From contig CAYNPY010000007.1 of the NCBI GenBank assembly GCA_964399195.1, positions 10,418-74,417 of the forward strand: a stretch of 64,000 nucleotides of DNA, in the 5' to 3' direction. Source of the DNA: CAINDZ01 sp964399195 (lineage in GTDB: Bacteria; Krumholzibacteriota; Krumholzibacteriia; LZORAL124-64-63). Shown piece after piece: positions 9,168 to 18,487 of the stretch (positions are counted from its first letter, which is position 1; each line of letters begins with the position of its first letter). The notes under the pieces are model-generated. The model saw nothing but the letters and a program-made list of their open reading frames with translations. It had not been told where the DNA came from and made no database searches. The translations under genes and the position numbers were made by a program.

Positions 9168-10378
9168 AGCGCTTCCTGCCGTACGGGCGCCAGGACGTCG
9201 GCGGCGAGGAGATCCGCCGCGTGCGGGACGTGCTGGAATCCGAATGGCTGACGCAGGGTCCGCGCGTGCCGGAATTCGAGGCGGCGCTGGCCGCCACCTG
9301 CGGCGCGGCGCACGCGGTGGCCGCGGCCAACGGCACGCTGGCTCTCTGGCTGGCCTTCCGCGCCGTCGACCTGGGCCCCGGCGACCGCTTCATCGTGCCG
9401 GCGGTCACCTTCGTGGCCACGGCCAACGCCGGCGTGCTCTGCGGCGCCGAGCCGGTCTTCGTCGATATCGATCCCGAGACACTGACCCTCGACGTGGCGC
9501 GGACCGAGGCCGCCCTGCTGGCCGACCCGCGCATCAAGGCGATCGTGCCGGTGCACCTGGGCGGGCGCACGGCGGACCTGCCGGCGCTCAAGCGGCTCGC
9601 CGACCGCCACGGCGCGATCCTGATCGAGGACGCCTGCCACGCCATCGGCACGCGCTGGCGGGACGAGGGCGGCTCCTGGCATCGCGTGGGCGACGGCAGC
9701 CACGGCGCCCTGACCTGCTTCAGCTTCCACCCCGTGAAATCCATCACCACGGGCGAGGGCGGCGCCGTCACCACCAACGATCCGCAACTCGCCGAGCGTC
9801 TGGCGCTCCTGCGCACGCACGGCATCACGCGCGAGCCGGCCCGGCTGGAGCGGCAGGACGGCCCCTGGTACTACGAGATGCACGAGCTGGGGCTCAACGC
9901 GCGGATGACCGACCTGCAGGCCGCCCTAGGCCTGGTGCAGCTGCAGAAGCTGGAGCGCCTGCGCCGGCGGCGCCTGGAGCTGGTGCGGCGTTACGACGAC
10001 GCGCTGGCCCGCGTGCCCGGCCTGCGCGCGCAGGCGCGGCCGCAGCCGGACGAGACCTGCTGGCATCTGATGATCGTGCGCACGCCGTCGCGCGACTCCC
10101 TGCACGCGGCGCTGGCCGCCGCCGGCATCGGCACGCAGGTCCACTACTACCCGGTGCATCTGCAACCGTACTACCGGCGCCGTTTCGGGACCGGCCCGGG
10201 CCAGTGCCCCGCCGCGGAGGCCTATTACCGCGAGGCGCTGTCGCTGCCGCTGTTCCCGACCATGACCGACGGCGACCAGGCGCGGGTGATCAAGGCGGTG
10301 CGGCGCCACCTGCCTGCCGCGCCCGTGGCCGCCGCGACCGCGCCTGTGGGCGCCGACGACGACGGCGGGCCGTCATGA
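9164..10378 (+). CDS. pseC: PseC-type UDP-4-keto-6-deoxy-sugar aminotransferase (DegT/DnrJ family)
   Basis: 404 residues. It is a DegT/DnrJ/EryC1 aminotransferase: LPYGRQDVGGEEI at the start, IVPAVTFVATANA, LIEDACHAIG, and the PLP lysine in SFHPVKSITTGEGG. The HYYPVHLQPYY segment near the C-terminus is typical of PseC. It uses glutamate to aminate C4 of the PseB product. The ATG overlaps the pseB stop (ATGA) and its own stop overlaps the next gene the same way. The last 20 residues are Ala/Asp-rich and look like an unstructured tail. Regiochemistry is inferred from the operon. Confidence 0.93.
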   Translation: MKRFLPYGRQDVGGEEIRRVRDVLESEWLTQGPRVPEFEAALAATCGAAHAVAAANGTLALWLAFRAVDLGPGDRFIVPAVTFVATANAGVLCGAEPVFVDIDPETLTLDVARTEAALLADPRIKAIVPVHLGGRTADLPALKRLADRHGAILIEDACHAIGTRWRDEGGSWHRVGDGSHGALTCFSFHPVKSITTGEGGAVTTNDPQLAERLALLRTHGITREPARLERQDGPWYYEMHELGLNARMTDLQAALGLVQLQKLERLRRRRLELVRRYDDALARVPGLRAQARPQPDETCWHLMIVRTPSRDSLHAALAAAGIGTQVHYYPVHLQPYYRRRFGTGPGQCPAAEAYYREALSLPLFPTMTDGDQARVIKAVRRHLPAAPVAAATAPVGADDDGGPS

Positions 10379-12312
10379 CGGACTTCATCGCCGAGATCTC
10401 GAGCAACCACAACGGCGACCTGGGCCGCTGCCGCCGCCTCATCGCGGAGGCGGCTCGCGTCGGCTGCACCGGCGTCAAGTTCCAGCTCTTCCGCGTCGAC
10501 CGGCTGTTCGCGCCGGAGATCCTGCGCGTCAGCGCCGACCATCGCCGGCGCCGGCGCTGGGAACTGCCGTTGCGCTTCCTGCCGGAGCTGTCGGCGGCCG
10601 CGCGCGACGCGGGGCTCAAGTTCGGCTGCACGCCCTTCGACCTGGAGGCCGTGGACGAGCTGGCGCCGCACGTCGATTTCCTGAAGGTCGCCTCCTACGA
10701 GCTGCCGTGGCTGGACCTGATCCACACCTGCGCCGCCACCAGCCTGCCTCTGATCGTCTCGACCGGCATGGCCGACGCCGGCGAGGCCTGGGCCGCGGTG
10801 GACGCCGCGCTGGAGTCGGGCTGCCGCGACCTGACGCTGCTGCACTGCGTCAGCCGCTACCCGGTGCCCGAGCACGCCTGCAACCTGGCCGCGATCGGCA
10901 CGCTGCGCGAGATGATGGCCGCCAACTTCGCGCCGGACTGGCCGGAGGTCGCGTTCAAGACGGGCTGGTCCGACCACTCCGTCTCGCCCGGCGTGATCGG
11001 GCGCGCGCTGCGCCACTGGGCCGCCGACGCGATCGAGTTCCACTTCGACCTGGAGGGCCGCGGCGCCGAATTCGGCGGCGGGCACTGCTGGCTGCCGGAG
11101 ACGATCGAGCCGGTGATCGCAGGAGGCTACGCGCCGGTCTCGCCGGGCTGCGACGGCACCGGGCGCGTGGCGCCGCTGCCGGAGGACCTGGCCGAACGCG
11201 CCTGGCGCGCCGATCCCTCCGACGGCCTGCGACCCACGCTGCCGGTGCGACGCGAGTGGCCGCGCTCGCAGCCGGAATCGCGGCGCGGCGGCCCGGACGT
11301 GTTCTTCGTGGCTGCCGGTCAGGGCCTGGGCCACGTGGCGCGCTGCCTGGCGCTGGCCGAGGCCCTGCGCGACGGGCACGACGCCGACACCTTCTTCTTC
11401 ACTCCGGACGAGCCGGGTCCGCGCGCCATGCTGGACCGCCACGGCTTCAACCACAGCACCTTCGCGGACGAGGACGCGCTGGTGCGCGACATCTCTTTCC
11501 TGGCGTCGCTCTCGAGGCAGGGCGGCCCGGCGGTGTGCGTCCTGGACAGCGACGTCGCGCTGGACGGGCTGGCTCGCCGGCTGCGCGCCGACGGGCGCCT
11601 GGTCGTGGTCATCGACCAGCCGGCGTGCCGCGAGGCGGACCTGGGCATCGTGCCCTCGTTCGGCTGGGAGCCGCCGGCCGGGCGCGACGACCTGGTGGGC
11701 GGCATGGGCTACCTGCTGATCCGCGAGGACGTGCGGGCCGCCCGCGACGCCGTTGCGCCCGAGGACGATCCGCGTCCGCGCGTGGTCGTCTGCTTCGGGG
11801 GCAGCGACCCCAACGAACTGACGGCCCGCGTTGCGGCGGCGCTGCACGACGTGGCCGTGGACGCGCGCGTCCAGGTGGCGCTGGCCCCCACCGTCCCCTA
11901 CGCCCGCATCAAGTCGCAGGTCCTGGCGCGCCGCTACCCCGAGCAGGCGGTCATCGCCACGGGCGACCCGCTGGAGGGGATCGTGGCCGGCGCCGCGCTG
12001 CTGGTCACGGCGATGGGCGTGAGCGTCGGCGAGGCGCTGGCCCTGGGCACGCCCGTGGCCATCCTCAGCAACTACGAGCACGACGCGCCGGCGGTGGCCC
12101 ATCTGGCCAGGACAGACGCGGTGGTCGATCTGGGGCGCCACGACCGGGTGGACCAGCCCGGCCTGGCGCGCGCGCTGGCGGGCATCCTCGAGCCGGCCAA
12201 CCTGGCCGCGATGCGGCGGGCCGCCCGCGGCGTCGTCGACGGCCAGGGCGCCGCGCGCGCCGCCGCGCACGTGGCCCGGCTGTTCAGCTGGCGGCGGACC
12301 GGGCCATGCTGA
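10375..12312 (+). CDS. Fused NeuB/PseI-type nonulosonate synthase and PseG-type domain
   Basis: 645 residues with two enzyme modules. Residues 1 to about 285 form a NeuB/PseI synthase barrel (AEISSNHNGDLGRC, GVKFQLF, FGCTPFDLEAVD, LKVASYELPWLDL, GWSDHS, IEFHFDLEG) that condenses PEP with a six-carbon amino sugar. The SAF (antifreeze-like) domain that normally closes this family is missing. After a linker of about 20 residues, residues 305-645 form a PseG-like GT28-fold module (GQGLGHVARCLALAEAL, VVCFGGSDPNELT, ALALGTPVAIL), the family that removes UDP before the synthase step. One polypeptide may therefore do two consecutive steps. It overlaps both neighbours. No PseH or PseF homologue is seen here, so the end product is uncertain. 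Confidence 0.88.
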   Translation: MTDFIAEISSNHNGDLGRCRRLIAEAARVGCTGVKFQLFRVDRLFAPEILRVSADHRRRRRWELPLRFLPELSAAARDAGLKFGCTPFDLEAVDELAPHVDFLKVASYELPWLDLIHTCAATSLPLIVSTGMADAGEAWAAVDAALESGCRDLTLLHCVSRYPVPEHACNLAAIGTLREMMAANFAPDWPEVAFKTGWSDHSVSPGVIGRALRHWAADAIEFHFDLEGRGAEFGGGHCWLPETIEPVIAGGYAPVSPGCDGTGRVAPLPEDLAERAWRADPSDGLRPTLPVRREWPRSQPESRRGGPDVFFVAAGQGLGHVARCLALAEALRDGHDADTFFFTPDEPGPRAMLDRHGFNHSTFADEDALVRDISFLASLSRQGGPAVCVLDSDVALDGLARRLRADGRLVVVIDQPACREADLGIVPSFGWEPPAGRDDLVGGMGYLLIREDVRAARDAVAPEDDPRPRVVVCFGGSDPNELTARVAAALHDVAVDARVQVALAPTVPYARIKSQVLARRYPEQAVIATGDPLEGIVAGAALLVTAMGVSVGEALALGTPVAILSNYEHDAPAVAHLARTDAVVDLGRHDRVDQPGLARALAGILEPANLAAMRRAARGVVDGQGAARAAAHVARLFSWRRTGPC

Positions 12313-14255
12313 AGCTCGCCACGCTGTTCCACCTGAACCTGATGTATTCGTCGATCGCGCCGTCGCGCCGCGCCGAGGTCGTCGCGCGCTGCTACCACCG
12401 CGTGCTGGACCTGGCCGAACGCGGCGTGCCGGTGGCCGTGGAGGCCAGCGGCCTGACGCTCGAGATGATCGCGGCGTTGGACCGGCGCTGGCTGGAACGA
12501 TTGCGCGCGCTGCTGCGCCAGGGCCGCGCCGAGTACGTGGCCAGCGGCTACAGCCAGGTGATCGGCCCGCTGGCGCCGGCGGCCGTCAACGAGCGCAACC
12601 TGGACCTGGGGCGGCGCGCGGCCGAGCGGCTTCTGGGCGTCGAACCCTCGTTGTGGCTGGTCAACGAGATGGCCTGGAGCGGCGGCCTGGCCTCGTTGTA
12701 TCGCGACGTCGGCGCGCGCGCGGTGATCATGGAATGGAACAACGCGTTCCACGCGCATCCCGAATGGGATCCGCGCTGGCGCTGGCACTGGCAGCGGGCC
12801 GAGGGCCCCGACGGCGCGGACGTGCCCGTGGTCTGGGTCGACACCTTCGACTTCCAGAAGCTGCAGCGACTGGTGGCCGGCGACATCGCGCAGAACGAGT
12901 TCCTGGCGCACTGGCGCAGCCGCCTGCCGGCAGCCGGTGAAACCGCGCCGCGACACGCGTTCTTCTACGGAAGCGACGCCGAGGTCTTCGACTTCCGCCC
13001 CGGCCGCTACCGTGACGAGCACGGCGAGGCGGGCGGCGACCCGCGCGGCGAATGGGACACGGTGTCCGAGGCCGCCGCCTGGCTGGCCGCCGAGCCGCGG
13101 ATGGCGCTGGCGCCGCTGGCCGCCGCGCTGGACGAGCCGCCGTCGCCGCAGTGCGGCCTGCGGCTGCGCCTGGGCACCGTGGCGCAGCCGGTCCCCGTGA
13201 AGAAGCAGGAGAAGTACAACCTGAACCGCTGGGCCGTCACCGGTCGCGGCGACCTGGAGCTGAACACGGCCTGCCACGCGCGCGCGCGCGAATTGGCGGC
13301 CGGCGACGGCGACGACGAGGCCTGGCGCGACCTGCTCTTCCTCTGGTCCAGCGACCTGCGCACGCACCTGGCGGCCGAGCGCTGGCAGGAGGTGGCGCCT
13401 CGCGCGCGCCTGCCGCGCCTGGACTGGACGGATTCCGCGCCGCGCGCCGCGCGCCACGCGGCCACCGACGGCGACCTGGTCCTGGCCGGCGAAGCGGCGC
13501 GACTGGAACTGAACCCGCGCCGCGGGCTGGCGGCGCGCTCGCTGGTCTTCCCGCGCTGGGACCCGCGTCCGGTGCTCGGCACGCTGGCCCACGGCTATTT
13601 CGACGACATCACGCTGGGCGCCGACTTCTACACCGGCCATGTCGTCGTCCAGCGGCCGGGCTGCCCCAAGCAGGCGGACCTGCGCCCGGTCACCGCGGCC
13701 CTGCACGCGGGCGAGGCGCCGTCGGCCGCCTGCGAGGCGAGCGACGGCGACCTCCACGTGCGCAAGGAATGGCGCGTGGATCCGCTCGCGCCGGTCGTCA
13801 CCTGGCGCGGCGAGCTGCAGCTGCCTGCCCGCCGCGCCGCGGAGATCCACGTCGCCCACGTGACCGTCGTGCCGGGCGTGTTCGACGCGGCCGGCCTGGG
13901 CTACGCCGTCCGCAACGGCGGCCGCGCGCGCGAGGTCTTCCGCTTCCGCGACGACCCGGTGCACCACGGCGAGGCCTACTCGACGCTGATCACGGCCAAG
14001 GGCGGACTGGGCGCCACCGACGGCGAGGTGGTCATCGGCGACGACCGCCGCCGCCTGGTGCTGCGCCACGACCCGACGGTGTCCGCGCTGGTGCCCACCG
14101 TGCGCTTCGTGCCCGGCCGCGACGGACGCTACTTCCTGCGCGTTCGCTGGTCGGCCCAGGAGATCGACGAGACTTTCGTCGCCGGCGAGGCGCCGTGGCA
14201 CGTCGCCTGGGTTCTGAGCGTGACGGCCGAGGATCGCGGCCTGGCCGACGACTGA
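12306..14255 (+). CDS. GH57-like glycoside hydrolase/transferase of the nonulosonate operon
   Basis: 649 residues. The N-terminal half matches the GH57/GH38-type (beta/alpha)7 barrel: the start KLATLFHLNLMYSSI carries the early His, VNEMAWS holds a Glu (about residue 121) at the nucleophile position, and FYGSDAEVFDF an Asp (about 224) at the acid/base position. The C-terminal half is beta-rich (HVTVVPGVF, YFDDITLGADFYTGH), as in GH57 alpha-amylase/alpha-mannosidase relatives. No signal peptide is present, so it acts in the cytosol. The ATG overlaps the previous gene by 7 bp, tying it to nonulosonate sugar assembly. Its substrate is unknown; trimming or transfer of a glycan in surface-sugar synthesis is the natural guess. 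Confidence 0.75.
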   Translation: MLKLATLFHLNLMYSSIAPSRRAEVVARCYHRVLDLAERGVPVAVEASGLTLEMIAALDRRWLERLRALLRQGRAEYVASGYSQVIGPLAPAAVNERNLDLGRRAAERLLGVEPSLWLVNEMAWSGGLASLYRDVGARAVIMEWNNAFHAHPEWDPRWRWHWQRAEGPDGADVPVVWVDTFDFQKLQRLVAGDIAQNEFLAHWRSRLPAAGETAPRHAFFYGSDAEVFDFRPGRYRDEHGEAGGDPRGEWDTVSEAAAWLAAEPRMALAPLAAALDEPPSPQCGLRLRLGTVAQPVPVKKQEKYNLNRWAVTGRGDLELNTACHARARELAAGDGDDEAWRDLLFLWSSDLRTHLAAERWQEVAPRARLPRLDWTDSAPRAARHAATDGDLVLAGEAARLELNPRRGLAARSLVFPRWDPRPVLGTLAHGYFDDITLGADFYTGHVVVQRPGCPKQADLRPVTAALHAGEAPSAACEASDGDLHVRKEWRVDPLAPVVTWRGELQLPARRAAEIHVAHVTVVPGVFDAAGLGYAVRNGGRAREVFRFRDDPVHHGEAYSTLITAKGGLGATDGEVVIGDDRRRLVLRHDPTVSALVPTVRFVPGRDGRYFLRVRWSAQEIDETFVAGEAPWHVAWVLSVTAEDRGLADD

Positions 14256-14264
14256 CCCGCGCCC

Positions 14265-15551
14265 CTACCGGTACTCCACGCTGAGCACGCTCGAGGTTCC
14301 GAACCCCGTCCGCGCCGCCTTCTCCGGCCGCCCGTAGAACGGCGAGACGTGGCTGTCGGCGATGAAGTGGAAGCCGTCCGGCGTCACCGCGCCGGTGGTC
14401 GGGTCCACGAACCCGGGCAGGCGCGCGGCCAGCGCGCGGCAGCCGGCGACCAGGCCGTCGTCCCCCAGCGCGAAGCAGGCGACGCGGTCCAGCCCGTTGT
14501 AGTTCTGCACGGCGATCAGCTCCGCGCCGCCCGGCAGCAGGTAGAGGCCGTCCACGCCGACGGTGGTGAAGTCGGCGCCCGGCGCCGCGGCGCGCGTGAC
14601 GGCGCCGCTGCGCAGGTCCACGCGGACGATCCCCAGCACATAAGCGGACACGTAGAGGCAGTCGCCGCCGGGACCCACGCACAGCCCGTTGGCGCCCGGC
14701 ACGCTGCCCGGCGCCGTCAACGCCAGGGGCGCGCCGCCCGCGGCGGCGAAGCGCAGCACCTGGCCGCGGTCGCTCACCGACACCGCGGCGCCGCCGTCCG
14801 GCAGCACGCAGACGTCGTTGAAGCCCAGGCTGTCGGCCGGGGCGGTCACGTGGCGCCACAGCAGCGCGCCGGAATCCAGGTCGAAGACGTGCACGGCCGA
14901 GCTGCCGTTGGTCGCCGCGTCGAACAGGCCGTCATCGGCCTGCGCCGTGCTGACCGCCCACAGGCGCCGGCGCGGCGCGTCCACGGCCAGCCCCAGCCCG
15001 GCCAGGTAGCCGTGCGCGCCCGGCGCGATGAAGTCGGCGATGGCGCCGTCGCGACCCGCGCGCACGATCTTCCTCTCCGCGATGCTGCTCAGGTAGAAGA
15101 CGTCGGCCACGGGATCCCAGGCCAGGCCCTCGGGCACCAGGTCGGCCTCGGTGGTGAACGTGGTCCGCGGCTCGCCGCGCGGCGCCAGGGCGGCGGCCGT
15201 CTCGGCCAGCAGCCGCGGCCAGTCCTCGCGCCCGCGCAGCGGCTCCAGCAGCGCGCTGCCGGTCAGGTCAGCCGCCACGCCCCAGCGGCCCAGGGCGCGC
15301 AGGACGGCCATCGCCTCGTCGCCGCGCCCCAATTGCGCCAGCGCCTCGGCCCGGCGCCGCAGCAGGGCGGGCTGTCCCGGGGCCAATGCGAGACCCCGCT
15401 CGCAGGCCTGCAGATAGGCGGGCCAGTCGCCCGCCTCGGCCGCCGCCAGGGCCTGCCCCCAGGCGATCTCGACCGGGTGGCGCTCCGCGCGGGAAGCGCC
15501 GGCCCCGGCCAGGGCGGCGATCAGCAGCGTCGCGATGAATGCTGTGCGCAC
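14265..15551 (-). CDS. Exported SMP-30/gluconolactonase-like beta-propeller
   Basis: 428 residues with a GTG start preceded by GAGGTGG. A signal peptide (about residues 1-22) is followed by about 90 helical residues with TPR-like spacing (LQACERGLALAPGQPALLRR, LAQLGRGDEAMAVL). An SMP-30/NHL-type six-bladed propeller fills the rest (PEGLAWDPVADVFYLSS, GFNDVCVLPDGGAAVS, GVDGLYLLPGGAELI). Lactonase-type propellers need Glu/Asn/Asp metal ligands, which I did not verify. It is the last gene of the cytochrome/NrfD operon, 9 bp after its neighbour, and converges on the GH57-like gene. A periplasmic sensing or lactonase role is only a family-level guess. Confidence 0.8.
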   Translation of the reverse strand: MRTAFIATLLIAALAGAGASRAERHPVEIAWGQALAAAEAGDWPAYLQACERGLALAPGQPALLRRRAEALAQLGRGDEAMAVLRALGRWGVAADLTGSALLEPLRGREDWPRLLAETAAALAPRGEPRTTFTTEADLVPEGLAWDPVADVFYLSSIAERKIVRAGRDGAIADFIAPGAHGYLAGLGLAVDAPRRRLWAVSTAQADDGLFDAATNGSSAVHVFDLDSGALLWRHVTAPADSLGFNDVCVLPDGGAAVSVSDRGQVLRFAAAGGAPLALTAPGSVPGANGLCVGPGGDCLYVSAYVLGIVRVDLRSGAVTRAAAPGADFTTVGVDGLYLLPGGAELIAVQNYNGLDRVACFALGDDGLVAGCRALAARLPGFVDPTTGAVTPDGFHFIADSHVSPFYGRPEKAARTGFGTSSVLSVEYR

Positions 15552-15560
15552 GTTCCCACC

Positions 15561-17303
15561 TCATCCGTCACCGATCGTCCGGTCTTCTGCCGGCTTCGGC
15601 AGTCCCTGCTCCCGCCGCGCGGCCAGCAGCAGCCGCGGCGCCACGATGAGCGCCGTGCCGAAGAGGGCCAGTGAGACCGTCAGCGTGACCGCCGATCCTC
15701 GCCGCATGTCCTCAATCAGCAGCTTCACGCAGCCGAGGGCAAGCAGCGGCACGACCGGCCAGCCCAGTTCGGCCCAGCGCGTGCGCCTGGCGGCGAAGGC
15801 CAGGGCGATGACCGTGACCGCGAGCACCGCCGTGCGCGAGACCGCCGCCGCCGACGGACCGCCCCCGGCCAGCCCGGTCAACGCCGTGACGGCCGCCCAG
15901 CCGGCGCCCAGCAGCACGGGCACCGCCGCCCCGAAGCGGGGGATGCGGCCGGGTCCGGCGCGATCGGCCGCCAGCGCCGACCGCGCCTGCAGCGTCCACG
16001 CGGCGGCGGCCGCGATACAGGTCGCGACGCCGACGGCGCCGGGCGCCGGTCCGTCGCCGGGCGCGCCGCCGACGAACGCCCGCCACGCCGCGGCGCCGAG
16101 CCCCGAACTGAGCACGCCCAGCAGCAGGTAGACCACGCCGTGCGCGTGCAGCGTCAGGCGCCCGAGACGGTTGCCGAGCAGCGTGGCGCCGACGCCCAGC
16201 GCGAGCCAGCACCACGCCAGCCACGGCCCGCCGGCCACCACCCGGCTGCCGAGCGCCAGGAAGACCAGCCCCAGCGACGCGCACCAGAAGAAGGCGCGCC
16301 CGCGGCCGTGACGCTGATGGACGATCGTGAAGGCCACGGTGTAGTAGCCGACGGCGGCAGCCAGCGCCGCCAGGCCCAGCGGCGCGGCGCCGCTGCCGCT
16401 TGCCTGCGCCAGCTTGAGCGCGCCGCCGTAACCGATGGCCAGCACGAGCAGCGACTGCGTGATGTAGAAGGCGCGGACGCCCTTGCCGAGCACGAGGGCG
16501 CGATACGTGAAGAGGCCGAGATACACGAGCGGCAGCGCCAGCGCGAGCGGGAGCACCGCCGCCGGCGTCGGCGCGCCGGGCGCCTGGCCGGCCGCCACGA
16601 CGACCAGCCGCAGGACCAGCGCGTCGACCGCGAACGCCGCCAGCCAGCGTTTCAGGCGCCAGCCGCGGCCGTACGCCAGCAACAGCGTGGCGGCGCCCAG
16701 CCCCAGGAGCAGCCAGGTGAACAGGAGCGGATGGCCGGAGGCAGCCTGCAGCAGCACTCCCGAGGCAAGCGCACCCAGGGTGAACGCCCAGGCCAGCGCC
16801 CGCAGGCGCGTGCGCGCCGCGGCGACCAGCCCCGCCGCCGTCACGAGCGCCCAGCCGGCGCCCGCCGCCGGCGCCGAGGCCAGGTGCAGCCTCGCGGTCG
16901 CCTCGCCCAGGAACGGGTAGGCCACGAGCACGGCCGCGACGCCCAGGGCCGTCGCGCCGGCGTGGTCGCCCCGGCGACCCGCGCGGTCGCAGACGAGGAT
17001 CAGCCCCAGCACGTAAGCCAGGCCGGCCGCGAAGCCCACGGTCTGTGGAACCAGGCCGCCGCCGGCCAGGGCGCGCAGCAGGAAGCCGCCGGCGAGCACC
17101 AGGACGGACCTGCCGAGAAGCGAAAACGCGCGCACCGCGGCGGGGCGCAGGTCTTCGGCGGCGGCCGCCTCCACCGGGCCGGCCAGGGCGGCTTGGGGGA
17201 GCGCCGTTTCCGTCAGCGGCGCCAGGCGCGCCTCGAGCGACTCCACCCGCAGCTGCAGGCTGGTCACCAGGGCGCGCAGCTGTTGCAGTTCGCGATCGCT
17301 CAT
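15561..17303 (-). CDS. Large polytopic membrane protein (DUF2339-like)
   Basis: 580 residues. A short N-terminal coiled coil (ELQQLRALVTSLQLRVESLE) precedes a region that is almost entirely hydrophobic, with well over a dozen predicted transmembrane helices. The organisation of a coiled-coil start followed by many Ala/Leu/Gly-rich helices resembles DUF2339 membrane proteins. No transport or enzymatic motif was recognised. The ATG overlaps the stop of the nrfD-like gene (ATGA), so it belongs to the same operon. A link to the respiratory complex is inferred only from this coupling. Confidence 0.75.
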   Translation of the reverse strand: MSDRELQQLRALVTSLQLRVESLEARLAPLTETALPQAALAGPVEAAAAEDLRPAAVRAFSLLGRSVLVLAGGFLLRALAGGGLVPQTVGFAAGLAYVLGLILVCDRAGRRGDHAGATALGVAAVLVAYPFLGEATARLHLASAPAAGAGWALVTAAGLVAAARTRLRALAWAFTLGALASGVLLQAASGHPLLFTWLLLGLGAATLLLAYGRGWRLKRWLAAFAVDALVLRLVVVAAGQAPGAPTPAAVLPLALALPLVYLGLFTYRALVLGKGVRAFYITQSLLVLAIGYGGALKLAQASGSGAAPLGLAALAAAVGYYTVAFTIVHQRHGRGRAFFWCASLGLVFLALGSRVVAGGPWLAWCWLALGVGATLLGNRLGRLTLHAHGVVYLLLGVLSSGLGAAAWRAFVGGAPGDGPAPGAVGVATCIAAAAAWTLQARSALAADRAGPGRIPRFGAAVPVLLGAGWAAVTALTGLAGGGPSAAAVSRTAVLAVTVIALAFAARRTRWAELGWPVVPLLALGCVKLLIEDMRRGSAVTLTVSLALFGTALIVAPRLLLAARREQGLPKPAEDRTIGDG

Positions 17304-18487
17304 CCGTGACCTCCGGCTCCGCCGTCACCGCCCTCGGCGGCCAGCGGCAGCACGCGGTTGAACAGCCCCATGATGACGAACGGCGCGAAGAAGATGAGCA
17401 GCGCCATCGCCACGCCTTCGCGCGTGCCCAGCTCCGGCACGTAGTTCTCGCGGAAGCCGATGCCGCTCTTGGAGAAGATCTGCCCGCCGATCACGACGTT
17501 CCAGCGCATCGCGAAGACCTGGATCAGCAGGATCAGGGCGGCGACGAACGTGATGACGTTGCGCATGCCCGCCGTCAGGTAGCGCTTCATGGTGACGACG
17601 ATGGCCAGCAGGATGAATGGTATCAGCGACCCGAAGACCATCTGGATGCCGATGAAGCTGAACGCGATCTTGTCGCGTATCAGCGGCTCCACGATCAGCC
17701 ACTCCTCGTCCTGCGCGTAGGACAAGGTCACGATCTCGAGGATCTCGAGCGTGACCGTCACGGTGGCGAACAGCCAAAGGTAACCCGCCAGCGACTGAAG
17801 GCAGTCGCCGCTGATCCGCCTGCCGTTCACCGCGCTGACGATCTCGTAGAGGACGATGATCATCGCGATGCCGGAGGTGACCGCCGAGAACAGGAAGATG
17901 ATCGGCATCAGCGGCGTCGACCAGAACGCGTTTGCCTTCACGGAGCCGAACATGAAGCCGACGTAGCCGTGGAGGATGCAGGCGGCAGGGATGCCCAGCG
18001 CGGCCAGGACGGTCACGACGCGATGGTCGACGACGCGCGACTCCTCGGACACATCATAGACGCCGAGGGCGGCCACCTTCAGCGCGGCGCGCTTGAGCCC
18101 GCGGCTGCGCATGGCCAGCTGGATGATCTCGCGCCGGAACAGCAGCCAGACCTCGAGAACGACCAGCACCAGGTAGAGCGCGTAGATCACCCCGAACGCC
18201 GACATGGCCGAGGTGAAATGGGGCGTGATCACGATGTTGAGCGCGCGTTCGGGATGCCCCAGGTGCGCCAGAAGCGGCAGCGTCGCGACCAGCAGGAACG
18301 ACAGCGAAGCCACCATGGCGAGCCGCGAGACCGGCTTGAGTTCCGTGCGCCCGAAGACGTGGTAGAGCGAGCCGACGATGAACGCGCCCGCGACCAGGCC
18401 CGTGATGTACGGGTAGAGCACGATCATCAGGCTCCACATCACGTGCACGTCGTTGGGGAACAGGAAGTTGAGGGACTGGCCGTGCAT
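17300..18487 (-). CDS. NrfD-family quinone-interacting membrane subunit
   Basis: 395 residues, about nine to ten transmembrane helices, NrfD/PsrC superfamily: MWSLMIVLYPYITGLVAGAF at the N-terminus, then the conserved ..LSFLLVATLPLLAHLGHPER.. loop. Such subunits exchange electrons between the membrane quinone pool and periplasmic Fe-S or cytochrome partners. Its ATG overlaps the TGA of the Fe-S gene by one base. Membrane-anchored cytochrome, Tat-exported Fe-S protein and NrfD together match the composition of Geobacter Cbc4-type and DsrJOP/Qrc-type modules. No catalytic molybdopterin subunit is present, so this is probably a quinone-cytochrome electron-transfer complex. Confidence 0.9.
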   Translation of the reverse strand: MHGQSLNFLFPNDVHVMWSLMIVLYPYITGLVAGAFIVGSLYHVFGRTELKPVSRLAMVASLSFLLVATLPLLAHLGHPERALNIVITPHFTSAMSAFGVIYALYLVLVVLEVWLLFRREIIQLAMRSRGLKRAALKVAALGVYDVSEESRVVDHRVVTVLAALGIPAACILHGYVGFMFGSVKANAFWSTPLMPIIFLFSAVTSGIAMIIVLYEIVSAVNGRRISGDCLQSLAGYLWLFATVTVTLEILEIVTLSYAQDEEWLIVEPLIRDKIAFSFIGIQMVFGSLIPFILLAIVVTMKRYLTAGMRNVITFVAALILLIQVFAMRWNVVIGGQIFSKSGIGFRENYVPELGTREGVAMALLIFFAPFVIMGLFNRVLPLAAEGGDGGAGGHG

